Source: NAK19 sp034434515
GTDB taxonomy: Bacteria; Chloroflexota; Anaerolineae; Anaerolineales; UBA4823
Direction: 5' to 3'
Length of the DNA stretch: 18,948 bases
NCBI GenBank assembly: GCA_034434515.1
Contig: DAOTZA010000218.1
Coordinates: forward strand, 1-18,948
Shown: positions 17,781 through 18,948 of the stretch, piece after piece
Layout: each line of letters starts with the position of its first letter
Numbering within the stretch: position 1 is the stretch's first letter
Translations under genes and position numbers: made by a program
Notes under the pieces: model-generated
What the model saw: the letters and a program-made list of their open reading frames with translations, nothing else
What the model was told of the DNA's origin: nothing
The model's database searches: none

Positions 17781-17853
17781 GGTTAACCCGCGCCTTAAGC
17801 CGACATGCGGACTCCTCTGAGCTTGATTTCGGCTGATGTACAATCCATTAGCC
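17781..17853 (+). other. Degenerate attC-like site
   Basis: The left arm ggttaacccgcgccttaagccgac matches the intact site at 16544 (about 20 of 22 bases from aacccgcgc to agccgac). The right arm tcggctgatgtacaatccattagcc ends ATTAGCC where GTTAGGC is expected. AGCCGA and TCGGCT can still pair, but the R boxes deviate, so it is likely inactive. It marks the boundary between the lipoprotein-like remnant and the HigBA cassette. Confidence 0.5.
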
Positions 17854-17877
17854 TATCAAAATATGCAGTATTATTGC

Positions 17878-17906
17878 TTGACAATACTATCGCCTTGTGA
17901 TACTAT
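17878..17906 (+). promoter_or_regulatory. Strong sigma-70-type promoter of the HigBA module
   Basis: TTGACA (17878-17883), a 17-bp spacer and TACTAT (17901-17906) preceded by TGA form a near-consensus extended -10 promoter. The predicted transcription start falls on the GTG at 17913, so higB would be expressed from a leaderless mRNA. The A/T-rich palindromic sequence around it could also bind HigA for autorepression; this is inference. Confidence 0.8.
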
Positions 17907-17912
17907 TCCTGC

Positions 17913-18197
17913 GTGATCGAGTCTTTTGCATCCGAAGAAACCGAGAAAATCTTTGAGGGCGAGATCTCAAAAAAGTTGCCGATAGAGATACAGCGTACGG
18001 CTCGCCGCAAATTACTCTACCTGGACGAAGCTGAAACCTTGCAGGATATTCAAGCTGTTCCAGGAAATCGATTGGAAAAATTAAAAGGCAACCGCGCAGG
18101 TCAGTACAGCATTCGCATCAATGACCAATGGCGCATTTGTTTCGAGTGGATTGCGAATAGGGCTAGAAACGTTGAGATTGTGGATTATCATTCGTAA
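17913..18197 (+). CDS. HigB/RelE-type toxin (plasmid maintenance killer family)
   Basis: The 94-residue protein starts at GTG 17913, 6 nt after the -10 box. It shows the HigB signature: PIEIQRTARRKLLYLDEAETLQDIQ, PGNRLEKLKGNRAGQYSIRINDQWRICFEW and NVEIVDYHS. Members are ribosome-dependent mRNA endonucleases. Toxin before antitoxin is the normal higBA order. Conserved R/K and aromatic residues of the family C-terminus (YSIRINDQWRI) are intact, so it may be functional. HigA begins 9-12 bp downstream. Confidence 0.9.
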   Translation: MIESFASEETEKIFEGEISKKLPIEIQRTARRKLLYLDEAETLQDIQAVPGNRLEKLKGNRAGQYSIRINDQWRICFEWIANRARNVEIVDYHS

Positions 18198-18206
18198 AGA
18201 GAGGTG

Positions 18207-18518
18207 ATGATGGATACCCGATTGTCCCCTATTCATCCTGGCGAAGTGTTATTGGAAGACTTTATGAAACCGCTTGGCATCAGCCAGTACAGGCTGGCAA
18301 AAGATATAGGCGTATCTCCAATTCGGATAAGCCAGATTATTCGCGGCGAACGTTCCATTACAGTTGATACTGCCATGCGACTGGGACGCTACTTTGGAAC
18401 AAGTGCAGCTATCTGGCTGCGCTTGCAAGTTCGCTATGATCTGGAATCGGCACAGGCTAAGTTGGGGCCGCGGATTGAACAAGAAGTAAAGGTGCTCCAA
18501 CAATCCTCGCCTGTGTAA
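18207..18518 (+). CDS. HigA-type antitoxin, XRE family
   Basis: The 103-residue protein carries a helix-turn-helix of the XRE type with the HigA signature LSPIHPGEVLLEDFMKPLGISQYRLAKDIGVSPIRISQIIRGERSITVDTAMRLGRYFGTS. Two ATGs (18207, 18210) follow GAGAGG; the first is used here. HigA neutralises HigB and represses the shared promoter. The gene ends at 18518; a repeat region and the IS982-type transposase lie beyond. Confidence 0.9.
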   Translation: MMDTRLSPIHPGEVLLEDFMKPLGISQYRLAKDIGVSPIRISQIIRGERSITVDTAMRLGRYFGTSAAIWLRLQVRYDLESAQAKLGPRIEQEVKVLQQSSPV

Positions 18519-18670
18519 CAAGAGGGGTGGGTTAGCTCGCTCATGCAATCGACTCGCTTCGAACGCTTTCACCGCCGGATACCCTCTTGCGCGCAAGATG
18601 CTTATTGTGCTATTTTCATATTTTAACGTGAGTTCGGGTCAGGCAGACAAAGGCAATAAGTCATCCAAGC
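18519..18670. other. Intergenic region with palindromes and putative IS end
   Basis: After HigA, caagaggg (18519-18526) is complementary to ccctcttg (18582-18589), and cttgcgcgcaag (18586-18597) is a perfect 12-bp palindrome. Toward the transposase, taacgtgagttcgggt (about 18624-18639) probably forms the terminal inverted repeat of the IS982-type element, whose other end is outside the window. The exact boundary is not seen. Confidence 0.35.
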
Positions 18671-18948
18671 CTAAAGATGGTTTGCAGGACGGCGACAGTA
18701 AGTAATCAACCCGCAAAGCTCATTGACCAAGAAATTTGTGAAACTCCGATGACGAGAATGCTCAATCTGCGAGATATTCTTGAGCTGGTCAATAATGCTT
18801 TCGATAATCGGCCGGCGACCAAGCAAAATGCGATCCGAAAGCTCCATCAGCCGCTTCTTCATGTTCTTGCGCACTTTGGTGATCAGGCGCAGATTGAACC
18901 AGTCCCACAAAGTGCGCCGCAACGTTTCGGAGAGATAGCCTTTGTCGC
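18671..18948 (-). mobile_element. IS982-family transposase, C-terminal part (cut by window edge)
   Basis: The minus-strand frame is open from the right edge (DKGYLSETLRRTLWDWF...) to TAG at 18671. It contains GRRPIIESIIDQLKNISQIEHSRHRS, the hallmark C-terminal block of IS982 transposases, in which the E is the third DDE acid. The sequence runs to NELCGLITYCRRPANHL at the end, typical for the family. The first part of the transposase and the second IS end lie outside. The visible part has no frameshift, so the element could be intact. Confidence 0.85.

Overview
The window looks like a bacterial chromosome segment, most likely from Chloroflexota (Anaerolineae-type). This is an inference. It rests on a GC-rich housekeeping core, a long beta-helix 'choice-of-anchor Q' surface protein, Pro/Thr-rich linkers in membrane-anchored proteins, the PgpH-YbeY-Dgk gene order, and several genes whose -10 box sits 6-7 nt before the start codon, which suggests leaderless transcripts.

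Layout. (1) 1-2922 is the 3' part of a large beta-helix repeat surface protein made of two tandem modules. It is followed by a 40-codon peptide gene (2956-3078) and about 460 bp without a recognisable gene, holding a nested inverted repeat. (2) 3544-9660 is a forward housekeeping block: MtaB-like tRNA methylthiotransferase, HIT protein, YqeY-family protein, PgpH-like c-di-AMP phosphodiesterase, YbeY, diacylglycerol/undecaprenol kinase and an endonuclease IV-like TIM barrel protein. (3) 9721-11418 is a reverse pair for the cell surface: a PrsA/SurA-like lipoprotein peptidyl-prolyl isomerase, then a membrane-anchored protein with a Pro/Thr linker. (4) 11561-16253 is a forward block: PlsC-like acyltransferase, LPG-synthase-TM-type membrane protein, FAD-dependent oxidoreductase, half-size EamA protein and a SAM methyltransferase with a THUMP-like C-terminus. 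The last four are nearly abutting or overlap by 4 bp, suggesting translational coupling. (5) 16284-18518 is a patch of different character. It carries a frameshifted N-terminal remnant of an integron-type tyrosine recombinase pointing left, a well-formed attC-like site, a MazEF-type module with a shortened toxin, a frameshifted membrane-protein/lipoprotein remnant, a degenerate attC and a HigBA module with a strong promoter. (6) From 18671 to the right edge lies the 3' end of an IS982-family transposase on the minus strand.

The most interesting points are the decayed integron or CALIN-like island with toxin-antitoxin cassettes (apparently not yet recognisable as an intact integron), and the short Y-x-x-P-L / ETRAGSS peptide beside the surface protein, which has some features of a RiPP precursor but no maturation genes in view.
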